Assembly (NCBI RefSeq): GCF_009730915.1
Contig: NC_052473.1
Location: 17,628,100-17,692,099 of the forward strand
DNA from: Dioscorea cayenensis subsp. rotundata
Taxonomy: Eukaryota > Streptophyta > Magnoliopsida > Dioscoreales > Dioscoreaceae
Reading direction: 5' to 3'
DNA: 64,000 nucleotides
Shown: one piece after another, positions 47,013-60,639 of the stretch
Position numbering within the stretch: position 1 is the first letter of the stretch
How the letters are laid out: each line of letters begins with the position of its first letter
The notes under the pieces: model-generated
Databases searched by the model: none
What the model was told of the DNA's origin: nothing
The model's input: only the letters and a program-made list of their open reading frames with translations
Made by a program: the position numbers and the translations under genes

Positions 47013-50000
47013 GGTTTTGGTATTTATTTAACTTTGATTTAGACAAGGATGGTCTCAATCAATACACATCTGAGAATAAACTCTTTTTGTTGACATCCTA
47101 ACTATATGTTTGTATTTGTTAACCCTATCTTGTGATTATTAATTGCTAATTATGCTAAATTACAATTTTGTCTTCACCTTAACAACATAATTAAATGCTT
47201 AATCATAATCAGGTTGGGGGAATAAATCTTTAAAAACAGACACACAACATTGTCTCAATAAAGTGAGTGAGTGGATTTATCTTAACCTAATTCCTGTACC
47301 CCTAAACCCTAACCCTGTTCTTTTTCCATTTTTTAAAAAGAAACATCTGTTTTTTTAGAACATACAAAACACTAAAACAGTTTTATTCTTACCAAAAATA
47401 AAAAAATTGTTATTTTTAGTATTTTCATAAAAATTTAAATTAGTAAATATTTCATCCCCTAAAATTTTCTCACATGATAAAGAAATCTAACTCGAGCCAG
47501 AGATCTCAGTATTAATAATCAAATAACCTTGAATCACTCACCTTTGACTCTGATGATCCAACCTTTAATATTGACATTGGTCAAGATACCTATTCATTAT
47601 ATTAACCCGGTGCAATTTGCCTTAAGTTTTCATGGTTTAAGTTTCATTTATATAATATTCGCATTTGTTGTTATTTTCGATCAAACCTAATTTCACTTTT
47701 AGTAGGTTAAAAATATATTCTCATATCGTTACTTTTATACTAATTTTCACTTTTGCTTCAGTTTCACGTAATCATCCATTATTACCGATGAAGTTTTAAT
47801 TTATCCGATTTATATCATTTGTCACATCATATAAATTGTTATATTACCAATTAATTAATAAATTTATACTTTTTTAAAAATAGATGCATTACCTTTACAT
47901 GAAGAAGCATCCATGAATGTGATATACGGGAAAGGTGATCACTAATGCACTATAATAATGGTTGTACATTTTTAACTATAAGTTTGGTACATTAATTATA
48001 GCAATAGTATATAGTATACAATTATTATAACTTGTTTCTTTACCTTTATTCCTTTCATTTAGTCCTTTGCTTTGAGGCCAATCTTGTCACCATCTGGCTT
48101 TTATTCCTAAATGTGATTAATGTGAAATTATATATTTGCATTAAGTTTATGTTAATAAGGATAATTTATTTTGTTTATTTATTCAATCATAATCATTTAT
48201 TTGATTACTAATGTGGGTTAATAATAATGAGATATAATTAATTACATTTTAAAGTTACATAAATTGCATATAAAGAGAGCAAGCAGTTACTAGTTACATT
48301 TAATAAATAAAGTGCTACCAAACTTTTTCATGCCTAGACACGTTAATAAAAATATTAATTCAAATTTTTTGTCATGTGAATGTTCATATAGCCTTAAATA
48401 AATAAATAATTAAAGGCAAGAAATACATATAAAAAATTCAAAATATCTTAGAAATAAAAAAATAAAAATAAATTTACAAAAAATATCCTCTCTAATAGAA
48501 ACATAATTTAGTTTAGAAAAGATGTGCTAATATTTTTGGAATGATTTGAATAATAATTCAAGTCAATTAAGTAAGAAATGCTTCACATATTGAACATGTT
48601 TTAAAAATTAAATAATGAAATTTGATACTATGAAAAGTGGGAGGGAGATTTTTCATTTGATGAAACTAAAAAAAACATGAAATCATATTTATAAAATTTA
48701 ATATTTAATTTTATTTCAAAATTTCTTTTCTAAATTTAGGTGGAAAGATTTATTCTTATTTTATTATACTTGAAATCAAGAATAAAAAAATATATAATTT
48801 AAAAATCACCAAGGTAAAAAAAAAGTTAAAAAAGACCTTTTAACACACCCTCATTTATTTCACATATATCTTCAATGTTTTTCCCTTGCTACTCCTTAAA
48901 AACATCAAAATTACTCATAATGCTATCATGTTTTTTTTTAATATATATTCCCACAAAAAGATATTATTTATGTACTTTTATAAAAATGATAATCGATTAT
49001 ATGTTTTTATAAAACGGCCATTTCTTATTACATATATTAGATATAAAATGTCTTCTATTTTAATACTAATTAATTCATCTATATTATGATTAATTATATA
49101 TAATAAGTTAAAAAAAAATGATTTGTTCAGAGTTTAGAAAGAGAAAAAGCAAGTGCACCCCACAAGAAACTCTCCTTTTCTTTTATTACAAAATCACACA
49201 CAATAAATGCATCAAAGGGTGTGGTGGTTAAAAAGGCTATGAAGCTCTGAAATCAATAGAGTTCATCTGTTACCTTTTAAATTTATTTTTTATTATTTTT
49301 CTAAAAATATTTCCCGAACTCCCAATGCTTCTCTTTTTATGAAACCAAAAAGGCAGAGCAAGGGCCCCCCTCATTCTCCCTCAACTACTTCCATGTGCCT
49401 CCATTCATTGCCTTTTTCTTCACCTCCTTTGGTTCCCTCTACTTCCATTCCCACTTCCAAGTTCCCACATTGCATCTCCTCCTCTCTTTCCTCTTCACTT
49501 CCAACAACTTACAACTTCTTTTCCTCTCTCTTTCTTTATATATATATATATATATTAATGTATATATGTTGTTGATGATATGATGATGTGGATGATTTGT
49601 GACAACATGTATTTATTATTATGTCAATCTTTGTTATCCTTTAAAAATAAAAAGAAAATAGTAAAGCTTTTCAATGTTGACATCTTAACCACTATTCAAT
49701 CACATGTTTGAATATCTTTTATTTGTCTTTGAATTAACCTCTAAATTTGATTATTTATTTTTGTAAGTTATTGTTTAGTGCTAGTGAAGTTAGTATCCTA
49801 TATGTCATGACATGGTATCCCTTTTATTATTAATTAAAGGATTAGTAAACAAATGACAAGGACTTTGTTGGGGTTAATTAATAAGTTTGTCCATTAGTTT
49901 TGAGATGATTCGATTCATAACTTAATGCTTTTATATTGTGAAAAAGTGCTTTGATGGTGCATCATGATGTCATGAAAACTTTGTAAGTATCTAATTGACA

Positions 50001-53000
50001 TGGAGCCCTTTAATTATTATGATTCTTCTTTAATCTTAATATATAAGGGTCCATGAGCCTATTAAATTAATGTCATCAAGAAACTAAAGACACAAACCCT
50101 AACTTTATTTTAACAATAATTTATTCTTTATGCTTTGCTTTTTAATTAAGTGTGCAAATGAACTTTATAGACCAAACTTGGCTAAACATCACCTTTTTTG
50201 TTGTTTAGGGGTTTTATTTTTACTATTATACCCCTGAAAACTTTTCTTTCTTTTGTTTATAAAATTTATGAAACAACTAATTTATCAGAAAAAGAGAAAC
50301 TAACTAGAAATTACAAAGTGCATGAATAAGACTAGCATCATATAAATATATTTTTTAAAAAAAAATGAAGACTTTTAAGAAATGCTCTTTCCATTCCATT
50401 ATAAAGATGCGCATTAACATATAATGGAAATGGAGGAAGTAATTACTAATCAACATCACCCATTTGTGTAAGCATTATGCTCAACAATTAAGTCATCTCT
50501 TCCCTGTCTACATTAGTAATTATAATCTCCTCAAAATTTTATAATAAAAAAAATATTATAATTATAATATTGACAGAGTCAACTTAATGTATTGTAACTG
50601 TAATTGTTAGATTTTTTTTATTGCATCATTTGGTTTACTTTAGAAAAAAATCATTGATGTAAGAATAACTTTGCTTCTTTTTCTCAAAGAATGAACATAA
50701 TTTGTGATACCTGAAGATAAAGCCAAACAAAGTGTGAAAGAATTTTTCAAAGTTTAAATAGAGAAAGAAGAAAGAGAATATAACTAGGGACCCATACAAC
50801 ATGGATAGATAGAGACATTGGCTTGAAAAGGATTCAAAGAGTTAGGAATCTTTTAATGAGCACATCCTTCCAATGCTTATGTGCACAACTTTTGATCATC
50901 TTTTCTTTTCTTTTTTTACCTTATGTTTGTATAGAGAAAGAGAATATGAGATATAATTATATAGACTTTTTTTATCATGCTTTGTGCCTTTGTGGCTTCT
51001 CTCTTTCTCTTTCTTTCTTTCTTTTGTTCAACTTTCATGTAGCACTACTTTCTATGGCATGCTCTGTTTGAGGTGATGTAAGGAAAAGATAAAGAAGAAG
51101 GGAATCAATCAATCAAAGGATGTTTCTAAGTTTACCACTTTTTAGAGTAAAGAGAAGAAGATGTCTAAAGTCTCTTTTGCTATGTACTCATTACTATTTT
51201 CATTCTTATGAGTTTAATTTTTTCTTTTTTTTTTTGAAGGAAAAAAGTTTGTTAAAAAATAAAATCAGAAGTAATTCAATGTTGATTGATGACCTCTTTT
51301 TTCCTTAGCATTTTGCAATGAATAAATTTAATTGTTTAAACTTTAAAGGGAAAAAAACATAAGTGTGAAGACCATGAGTCAAATCTCTCTTGGCGAGAGT
51401 AAAATATGGGTCGGTATAATTATTAATTAAAGAACTCTTATATGGTATTTTATATATAATTTGTTCATATCTGTCAAAATTAATAGCATCTTTAGTCTAT
51501 TAACACTAGATCCTTACATATAGACAAAAACTAAAAATTAAATTTTTTTGATAAAGACATAATGAAAACGCGTGTGGTATAATTAGAAATTTTGCACATA
51601 ATCTTGACACGATGGTTTGTTTTTATTTATCTAAAAAAATTTCAAAATGTTGATGATTTTTTTCTTAGCATTTTGTAATGAATACATTCATTGATTAAAG
51701 GGGGAAAAAAAGGTAGGTTGTGTGTCTTTATAAAGGAAATGATTTATAGTCAAGAAGGAACACACAATTAGGACATTATTCAACAAATATAATATTAGTG
51801 TTTGAATCAACTCCATACACAATGGAAAAGGAGTGTGAACATGATTCTAATGATCTCATTTGTTGAAAAATGAGATGATAAAGATTAGTTTGATTATTTT
51901 ATTTTATTTTGTCGTAATGCTTGTCATTTGAGACATTGACCATGAACACGTTAAACATGATAATGCAAAATAAACCGCTGAGAAAAATAAAATCCAAATG
52001 TTCAATATTTAGATCATTTTATAAAAATAGCTTTCAACTTTAATTCTTATTTAAAATTTTAATTTTAATTTTTTTATAAAATTAGGATAAATCACGTGTG
52101 GGGAGATATGCATCAAACATAAAAGTTAGTATCTCAATACATATGTGTCTTATTTTGCGTTTAACCAAGATTTGAATCAGTCTCCTCAGTAAGAACCACT
52201 GTACAAAACATTACACAAAGACCTAATACTTAGAGACAAAAAATAAAAACACTATAAAAATAGAAATAAATCATTATGGCCATTATTGTTATAGCATTTT
52301 AAGAGTTGAATGAAGTCAAGCATTGTGTAAACACAAAATAGGAAAGAGTAGAAAGTAGGAAAAGTGAACAAGAGTGAAATTATGATCAAGTCCTTGAGAA
52401 ACCCTTAGAAATCAAGTTTGAAAAGAGTCTCATTCATTCAAAGTACTTGCAATATTCACCATTTCAACATCAACTAGACATTCCCCTACTTTTCCATTAG
52501 AACAAGACAAGCTTCACTTTGTGACAAGAGAAAAAAGGAACATGTCATTATGTGTGTGAATATGAATGCTTCCAAAACCCTCCATTACTCCCCTCTCTAA
52601 CTTTGCCTGCTTCCAACTCATCCCCATCCTCCTTTTTCTTATTTTCATTTCCATATGAAAACAAGAAACTCTCAACCACCCTCTATAAAGTCTTCATCCT
52701 CATCCTCTCTTGATTTTTTTTTCTTTTTTTCTTTTTTCTTTTTTCCTCTCATTCACACCACTTGTGGGACAAGCATTTATAAATGCCATTTTAGATGTTG
52801 TGCTTTGCTTGCAAAGATATAACTCTTTCCTTTTTGAGTTTATTGTTGATTTAGATGGCAAACTTTTCTATATTAAATTTTCTCACTCACACATGTCAAT
52901 ATTTAACAACCCTTCCAATTGTTTATACCCTCCTAATCATTCTTTTTTGTCTCTCAAAGAAATAACGAACCATAATAAATAATAAATAAAATAAAATAAA

Positions 53001-54942
53001 AATACATTAATTTATATTTAAAAAATCCAAAATTATAAAAAAATAACCAACAAAAGGGAAGGCAACATGTCATTATATTGAAAATTAAGTGCGTTGGTGG
53101 TGCCGCAATTTGCTGAAATTATTTCATCATAATAAAATTTTAAAATATATTTAAATAAATCATATATCAATTACAAGTCATGTTAATATGAATTTAGTTA
53201 GGCTTTAAGTTTAACTCAACTATTTCATGGGTGAACTGATCATCTAAATTTTTGGAACAATTTCATATCACAAGTATTTGACCGTTGTTCCACCGATAAT
53301 TTCTAAAAAGTTTTTATAACTAAAAAAAATAATTTATATTGTCAACTTAAAAAAAATTAAACAAAATTCAAAACACAAACTCGAATAATTACTTATTCAT
53401 AAAGAGGTGTACATTCATATGCATTATAAATGAATAATGTTTATTTACGTATGAATAATAATTGTGAAACTCAGTCAAAAGTCCTATTTGGCCTTTCATT
53501 TGGCATACATGAATGTCAAAGATAATTTAGCAAGTGGGAATGGAAGAAAGTCTATTCTTTGATGTTTGAGTAGGTGATGGAAATTTTTATGGATTACATG
53601 CTACAACATCACATCACATAAAATCAATACACGTTTGGAGTTGAGACAAAAGTGCTACCTACATGAAAGCTAGAGCCTAGTGATCTAGATGAATGTCCTT
53701 TGTTGTAATTTGGTCAATTTGATCTTGTGCTTTGAATGAGAAAAACTAGGCAATTGTTTGACATTTAAGGTTATGTAAGGATCCATAAAAGTTATGTTGA
53801 TATGTTCATAAGAGAAAAAGAAGATTTATTATTTTATTTTATTTTTTTCACTTCTTTTGATTTATGTATTACTTCATACTTTCCCATGCACTAGGACACA
53901 AGAAGTTTTTATTTTTATTTTTAAATAATTTTCTTTGAATTATATAGTCCATGATAATTATTAATTTATAGTTTTAATCAAGCCTTTAACAACACTCAAA
54001 TGATAAAAGGCTATTGGATTTAGGATTAGGCCCAGGCCCAATTCCAAAATGTACAATTTGCCATGTGAGCCCACAATAAAACTTATTTATTTATTTAATT
54101 TTCCATTTTTGCTCATTGATATACATGAGGAGGATTAACCTTGAATTTCATATAAGTCTTATAAAATATATTTAATAATAAAATTTTGAAAATAAAAACC
54201 TAAATAGATAAGTGTTCTTAAAGTTAAAAGAATGAAATGGCCTTTGAACTATGTAATGGGCTAGTAGGCCCAATTACTAACAAGGTATTGGGCTTTTTAT
54301 GTAAGAAAGTGAATAATCGGTAGCCCATAGTAAACTTGGGCTCTAAACAAGGAAACGGACCTCTTTTCCACAAATATTTTATAAAATATCCTCTAATTAT
54401 AAAAATAAATATCACTTATTTTTAAATTTATCTGAAAACACCTCTTTGTTTTTAAAGTATGATGCATCTATATTTTTTTAATTAAGCTTTATATGCAAAC
54501 AATAATAAAGAAGTTTTAGATTATAATGTCAGGAGGACCGAGAGACCAAGATGTGATGACTACTACCACAAGCTAGATTAATCTATGATATAGTAGCATG
54601 GTGTGACCCAGGAGATTGATCATGCCATATCTATTAGAAAGGCCACCTATGTATTGAGATTTTTTGTTTCATTTTTTCATATTTCTTAGTTTTCTTATTT
54701 CTCCCTCTTGTTTTTTCATTAGTAGATTACTATTAGATAATTTTGTATGTTTATTTTGTTTTTTTACACTCATACATTCATGATTTATCCCTTTATATAT
54801 AAATCCAAATTTTTTTAAAAAAATATATATATATATTTTTTATAATTCAATTGAAATAAATTAAAATTTTTCTTCATTTATTAAAAATCACTAATGAATT
54901 TATCATTACATAAATGATGAACATAATCATTTTGATTACCAC

Positions 54943-55010
54943 CTCGGCGATAACGTCTGTTAAAACATTTGACTCCCTTACAGGAGGTCAATGATTCAAC
55001 TCCCTTTCAA
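54943..55010 (+). mobile_element. SINE-like relic with tRNA-type A and B boxes
   Basis: GGCGATAACGTCTGTTAAAAC resembles a diverged A box and GGTCAATGATTCAACTCCC a diverged B box about 35 bases later. No acceptor-stem pairing was found, so this is not a tRNA gene. Ends and target duplication are not defined. Confidence 0.35.
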
Positions 55011-55299
55011 TTAGAAACTTGTATTATTGCTATTTTAAGTGTGAGTTATTGAATCATAAACTTTATAATTAATACAAATAGTTTATAAGAACCACTCCAA
55101 TCTCACTTAGGTTTTTCCTTTTCCTTTAAAAAAAATATTTTAAATTAATAAATTTGAAATTCAATAAATTTTTACTTAGCGGGCTATTGGATCTAATCAC
55201 ATTCTAGATCCGACCCGTTAATCATTCACAGAACCACTGCCCTAGTTTACTCTTGCTCTTCGGCCCCTCGACGAGAGCGAGAAGCGGAGCGAAGAAGAG

Positions 55300-58200
55300 A
55301 TGTGGAACCTCGCGCGCGCGGCGTGGAATCTCGGGCGGGCACGCCATTTGCCGCTCTCCAATGCCCTCCATTCGCCATTCCAAGAGGTTTGATCTCCACC
55401 CACTCTTTTTTTGTTTGTTCTCGGGAGTGTTTGATGTTGCGCTTCATGTGTTTGTTTGATTGTTTGTTTTGGTGTAGAGGGTGTTGTCTCTGATCAGTTA
55501 TAGAGGGCTTTCGACTTTGGAAACTTCAGCAAATGAGGGCGTGATCTCTCCGGAGTTGCTGGGAAAGAAAGTGCTGCGGCCTGATCGGATTATTGGTATT
55601 CACTTTTCTTTCAATTCATTCTCCATTTTGCTTTTCTTTCAATAAATTTGATATTTTTACCAGAAAAAATTGAATTTTTGCGTTGCTTGTTAGACCATTC
55701 ATATTCATTCAATGCTCTATCAATCTGTTTAGCTTTGTCTTGTTTCATTCTAAGTACAAGAGCTGGAGTTTATTAATTGTGTTTATTTTAGGGCAATATG
55801 AAGACCTAGTGACAAGAGTGACAAATTTTCATAATGAGGATAAAGGGTTCATGGTTTTGGCTGGTGATGTTTTTGATGTGCCAATTAGGAAAGACATTGT
55901 CCACAAGGTTGTAAGGTGGCAGCTTGCCAAGCGTCAGCAGGTATTGTATGGATATTTTGTTTATTTTGTTGATTGCTTTTGCTAATCACACCTACAAAGC
56001 CAGCTCCTAAATAGCTTAGTAGTGATAGTTGAGAAGAAAATTGAGGCTTGACTAACTGGCAAGGCCCAACAAGCATGCCTTGACATAGTAATGTGGTAAA
56101 GGAACCATGCAATTTATTCGTTTTTAAATTAAGATGAACCAGAATTTATGCAATATATTCTTTTCTGTATGATTATAACTGTTTTTGCGTTTCTTATTAC
56201 AAAGGAAACAAAATGCAACAGTTTATTCTGTTTTAGAAGCTTGAATCTGCTTGGGTTCCTCTATGTCTTGTGTAGCTAAACTCTTCTCTTTAATTACATG
56301 GTGAAAAAAAAAACTAACAAATATCATGCTATTAAAGTTTCACTGGATGCATTGTAAGCAGCACTTATATGAAATATTTCAGACATCCAAGTAATATCTG
56401 AAAGTGCACACTACATTCAAGTTATATTTGTGTTGCAACTGATATTCACTGAAGAATGTTTCTTTGCAGTATTTTATTTCCACAAGGAGCTTATATCTAT
56501 TCTTCAAACCTCTTTGTTATTAGAAGGGATTTTTCCTGTGTTCCTACTGTTTGCCTTTATCATTGTATCATATATGATGAATCTATAGGTAGCATGCAGC
56601 TGAATATTTATTTATTTATTCTCATTGACTCTTCTGGTTGCATTTGTGGAACATATTTTGCATAACCCTGTTTGCTTGATTGTATTCCAGGGGACACACT
56701 CGACAAAAACAATCAGTGAAGTTAGTGGCACGGGTAGAAAGCCATACAATCAAAAGGGTACTGGACGTGCTAGGCATGGAACTTTACGGGGGCCTCAGGT
56801 CACTTGAATAACTCTAATTTTAGTTTTTCCATTATGTATCAATCTTTTGATTTCATGTTGCACGGAATAGGCTTGTCATACGTAGTTAGTTTGCTTAAGA
56901 ATCTATGTATATCTAATTGATGTTATGTTGACAGTTTCGAGGTGGTGCCACCATGCATGGACCTAAGCCTCGAAGTCATGCCATCAAGTTGCAAAAGAAA
57001 GTCAGACGTCTAGGACTTAAAATTGCATTGTCAGCTCGTACAGGTGAAGGCAAGGCAAGTTTCAAGTCTTATCCCATGAGCTTACTATTTTGACAGGAAT
57101 TTTTGCTGTTGAATGAAAATTTATTCTGTTTTGTGCACGCAATTAACCAGAATTGCTTCACATATATATTTTTATTTTGAAGAGCCAAGATATAGCCTTT
57201 TGTGTTAACCAAAGAAAAAGATCAATTTACATTAGGCATTCTAAACTTTGTCGGATCACATGCTAGAGGTTCTTGAGACAAACTTTCTCTGGCATGCATG
57301 ATGCCCTTGAAATGAGAAAACTTGAACTTGGCAAATTTTTGAGACTGGGTTGGCTTATAGAGCATATTGTGAACTTGGTAAATTTTTGAAACTGGATTGG
57401 CTTATAGATCATATTGTATCATAAGCGTGGTATGGTTCTGACCCTTGCCTTTAGGACATGAACAAGTTGCTACTGATCACTATGAGGGTCACAGTTAATG
57501 AGAATTATGTGATTTGGGCCTGAAGAAATAACACTGATAATTTTTTTACCATTTTTGACATATATTTGAGAGTTTGGATCTAGCATTGGTGGTTTCTTCT
57601 TGAATGGCGGTAGCATTGTTATGTGCCATTTTGCAGTTTCATCTATTCTTTGACAAATAGCCCAATCTTTGGAACTTGTTTAGCATATTTCTATCAGTCA
57701 AGTGAGCAGTCACCAGAAAATATTAAGTTACATGTTGTTTAGGAACTATAAACCTTGCCTCAGATACCAATATTGGAGGTAATATACCAAATAAGACACT
57801 GACACCCCTAACTCATATGGGAGGTATTTATTTATAAGGATGGCCACTGAGTGATAGATGTTTGTTGAAGCCATGATTTGGTGAAGCACATTACATGGTG
57901 GTGGGTTAGTGAACCAAACTCATAAGTCATAACTGGTATCAATACTTTCAAAAGTGAAAAAAAGGGCTCATTATGGAACTTGAACGCACATATCTTGATT
58001 GCCTCTTCCTCTTTCAGTTCTGTATACCTACTTTCTTAGTGTCTATTCATATCAATTTAATGCTATAGCTGCATGCTTTGTTATTTCTATATCTGTTAAT
58101 GGATTAGCCTTTAATTAATCTGCGTTTATCACATTTATGCACCTTCTTAACCATTCATTAACGATTTTTAAATCTCCCGTTTTAGTTTTTAAAAATAAGA

Positions 58201-58632
58201 TGAATTCTGCGTGATACAAATGTTATTGAGTTACAATAAATGATAAAAATCAAATGGATTGAAACAGCTTCTGGTTTTCGAAGACTTGGACATTCCGAGC
58301 CATAAAACAAAGAACATTGTGAATTACATATCACAGATGGAGAACACAAAGAAGGTTTTGCTCGTAGATGGTGGTCCCATCAATGATAACCTTAAGTTTG
58401 CCACGGGGAATCTCCATTACGTGAATGTGTTACCTTCAATAGTAAGCATAAATATTCTCATGGCCGACTCTTTATAAATCGATGCAAATGCGACCATGTT
58501 AGTAACACATTTGAAGTTAATTACATGCAGGGACTGAATGTGTACAGCATCTTACAACATGACACTCTTGTGATGACACAAGATGCGGTTAATAGGATCG
58601 TAGAGCGAATGCACACCCCCATTAACCGCTGA
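55300..58632 (+). CDS. Organellar (probably mitochondrial) ribosomal protein uL4
   Basis: Seven exons join in frame: 55300-55386, 55478-55595, 55792-55940, 56691-56798, 56935-57054, 58268-58441 and 58531-58632. The sum is 858 nt, or 285 residues. The N-terminus ([20 protein letters not shown]) is rich in Arg and lacks acids, and [11 protein letters not shown] follows, which fits a mitochondrial presequence. The uL4 core is clear: [18 protein letters not shown] (about residues 128-145), [13 protein letters not shown], and a C-terminal globular part with LLVFEDLD and [18 protein letters not shown]. uL4 binds 23S-type rRNA and lines the exit tunnel of the large subunit. The fifth intron starts with GC (AAG|GCAAGT at 57055), a non-canonical but accepted donor; using the GT eight bases earlier would delete the conserved GEGK. 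Targeting to mitochondria rather than plastids is inferred. Confidence 0.92.
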
Positions 58633-60639
58633 TTCTACAAACCTCAGTACTATTTCAACACTAAATGCGACAAACAAGCACATCACAAACAGAGGTAGGA
58701 CTAATCAGTTTGGAATTGATTTCTGAACAGGTCGTTAAATTTTGAGCTTGTTTTTGCTTGATATGTAGAAGTGGTTCATGTTGAATGGAAGGCCTGCAAA
58801 TGTGAGTTATGGAAAAACCCATGTTTGTACTAAGTAATATGAAACTATTTTAGATAGTATATCTTCACAATAATTTTGACAATCAAACTATATTGATTCA
58901 TCATTGATGAATTTGTGACTTCAATATTCTTTTAAACTATATGTTCATGTGACCTTTTTTTTTTTATTGTCCATTTGTCATATCTATTGATGATTGTTTG
59001 TTATTATGGAAATTTGGAAATGTTGTTCATTTTATTAGTGAAAGTTTATGTTTGGATAGAAAAATGAGGAATTAAGTAATTCCCACCTCACATCTTTCAC
59101 TTCTGTGTTAGCATTTTTTCTTCTTAATTTTCATTATTGTTGATTATACAAGATTATGAAAATGGTTTAATAAAATTTAAATAAATAAGGGCTAAGTGAG
59201 AATTACATTTATACTCTTAATTCAATTTTATTCTTTATTGTTCATTATATACTATTATGAAGATTACTTAATAATGTATATACATACACAACATGCACGA
59301 GTGTGTGTATATATGTAGATATATATTTGTTCATGTATGTATTTATGTATACGCATGTATCTGTGTTATTATGTGTAACTCATATTGATATATTAATGTT
59401 AATTATATGTGTACACATCAATAGTATTATTTATATTATTAATAATATTAACTATAATCACGATCATAATAATTTCTCCATATATAAATATGATTCATAT
59501 TTAATAAAAATAAAAAATAATCAATAAGGTTGGTCTAAATAGTAAATGTTTGGGTCAGTTGCCATCAAAACTCCCATGTATCTTTGGTCAATAGGTCAAT
59601 TTTTTGAATTAAAAACTTTTGTTGCAATTAAGTTATCTGACAAATGAATGGTAGAAATAAAATTACTGAACACCCAAAAGCAATTGGGCATGCACAATTA
59701 CGTGTATATATTCTATTGGCTCGTTGGTATAATGTGAAACCTAATAAATATATTATTTTGAATTTTAATAAGTAATAATGTTGATAGTTTCTCAGAAAAA
59801 AAAAATCAATATGTTTGGTCAAGTTAAAAATTAATTTTAATAAGTTATCATATTTCCAGAAATAATTATAACCTTTTTTTAAAACTTTTATTTTATTTGC
59901 TAGCTTTTCAATAACTTTTATAATGATTTTAATTTCAGTTATTAAATTATATGTAAATAATTTCTAACTAAATAAGAATTTCTTTATAATCATATCATTT
60001 AAATACTAGATATATAATTTGTTTTTAAAAATCACATTGGTATATATATATATATATATTTAATTGACATAAATAAAAAACCTAACATTTTATTCATAAC
60101 ATTTATGATTTGAATAAAAAATATTTTCTAAATCCTTCCCTTCACCAAGTTGTCTTGTCTCTGATTTTTTTGAGTTTTTTCCTTTAGTTCCATAGTCAGT
60201 AGATGTTAATTTTGTTATTTCTTTATTATACTATGCTCTAAGATTTCATGTTTTATATCTATTTTTTCATTCTAATAAATTTATGATTTATTCACACCAA
60301 AATTTTTTTTTCACTATAATAAATAATTTAAATTTTGAAAAAAATATTCTATGGTATTTCTGAAAAGCAAGGATTGGAAAATAATTTTTCTATTTCCAGG
60401 GTCCATCAAGCAAAACTTTATATAATATATATATTATTATTATTATTATTATAAATTTAAAAAATTCAGAAGAAGGCATCGTACCCTCCCTCCTTTTCTT
60501 TGGTATCATTCTATAAACCTTTGCTCTGTTTTCAAGGCTCTATCCAGCGAGAGATCGAGAGAGATTGGAGAAGAGAAGACGAGGATTGCAGCGAGATCGT
60601 CGTTGGTGGAAAGCTATCAAGGGGTGTGGAATCTCCGGG
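58633..60639. other. Intergenic region between uL4 and DGK genes
   Basis: No gene is supported. The first few hundred bases are the probable uL4 3' UTR. The remainder is A+T-rich with dinucleotide-like ATGTAT patches at 59275-59420 and a short (TTA)n tract near 60430-60452. The last 100 bases are the DGK leader. Confidence 0.65.

Larger units (their letters stand above)
46689..55299. other. A+T-rich gene desert
   Basis: No gene is supported over 8.6 kb. Open frames here are short, low-complexity and lack homology that I recognise. Notable are GGTTAG repeats at 46989-47012, a (TA)n tract near 49541-49555, pyrimidine-rich stretches at 49375-49530 and 52560-52760 that resemble plant leaders but lead to no recognisable frame, a tRNA-like SINE relic at about 54943-55010, and GGCCCA/TGGGCT words clustered at 54020-54350. 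No microRNA of a family I know was spotted. Confidence 0.6.

Noticed and set aside
49339..49583. Pro/Ser-rich frame as a small protein gene
   Set aside because: It is a pyrimidine-rich tract open in two frames and ends in a TA microsatellite.
60565..60639. N-terminal extension of the diacylglycerol kinase
   Set aside because: The frame is open upstream but has no ATG, and the conserved protein starts at the ATG at 60640.
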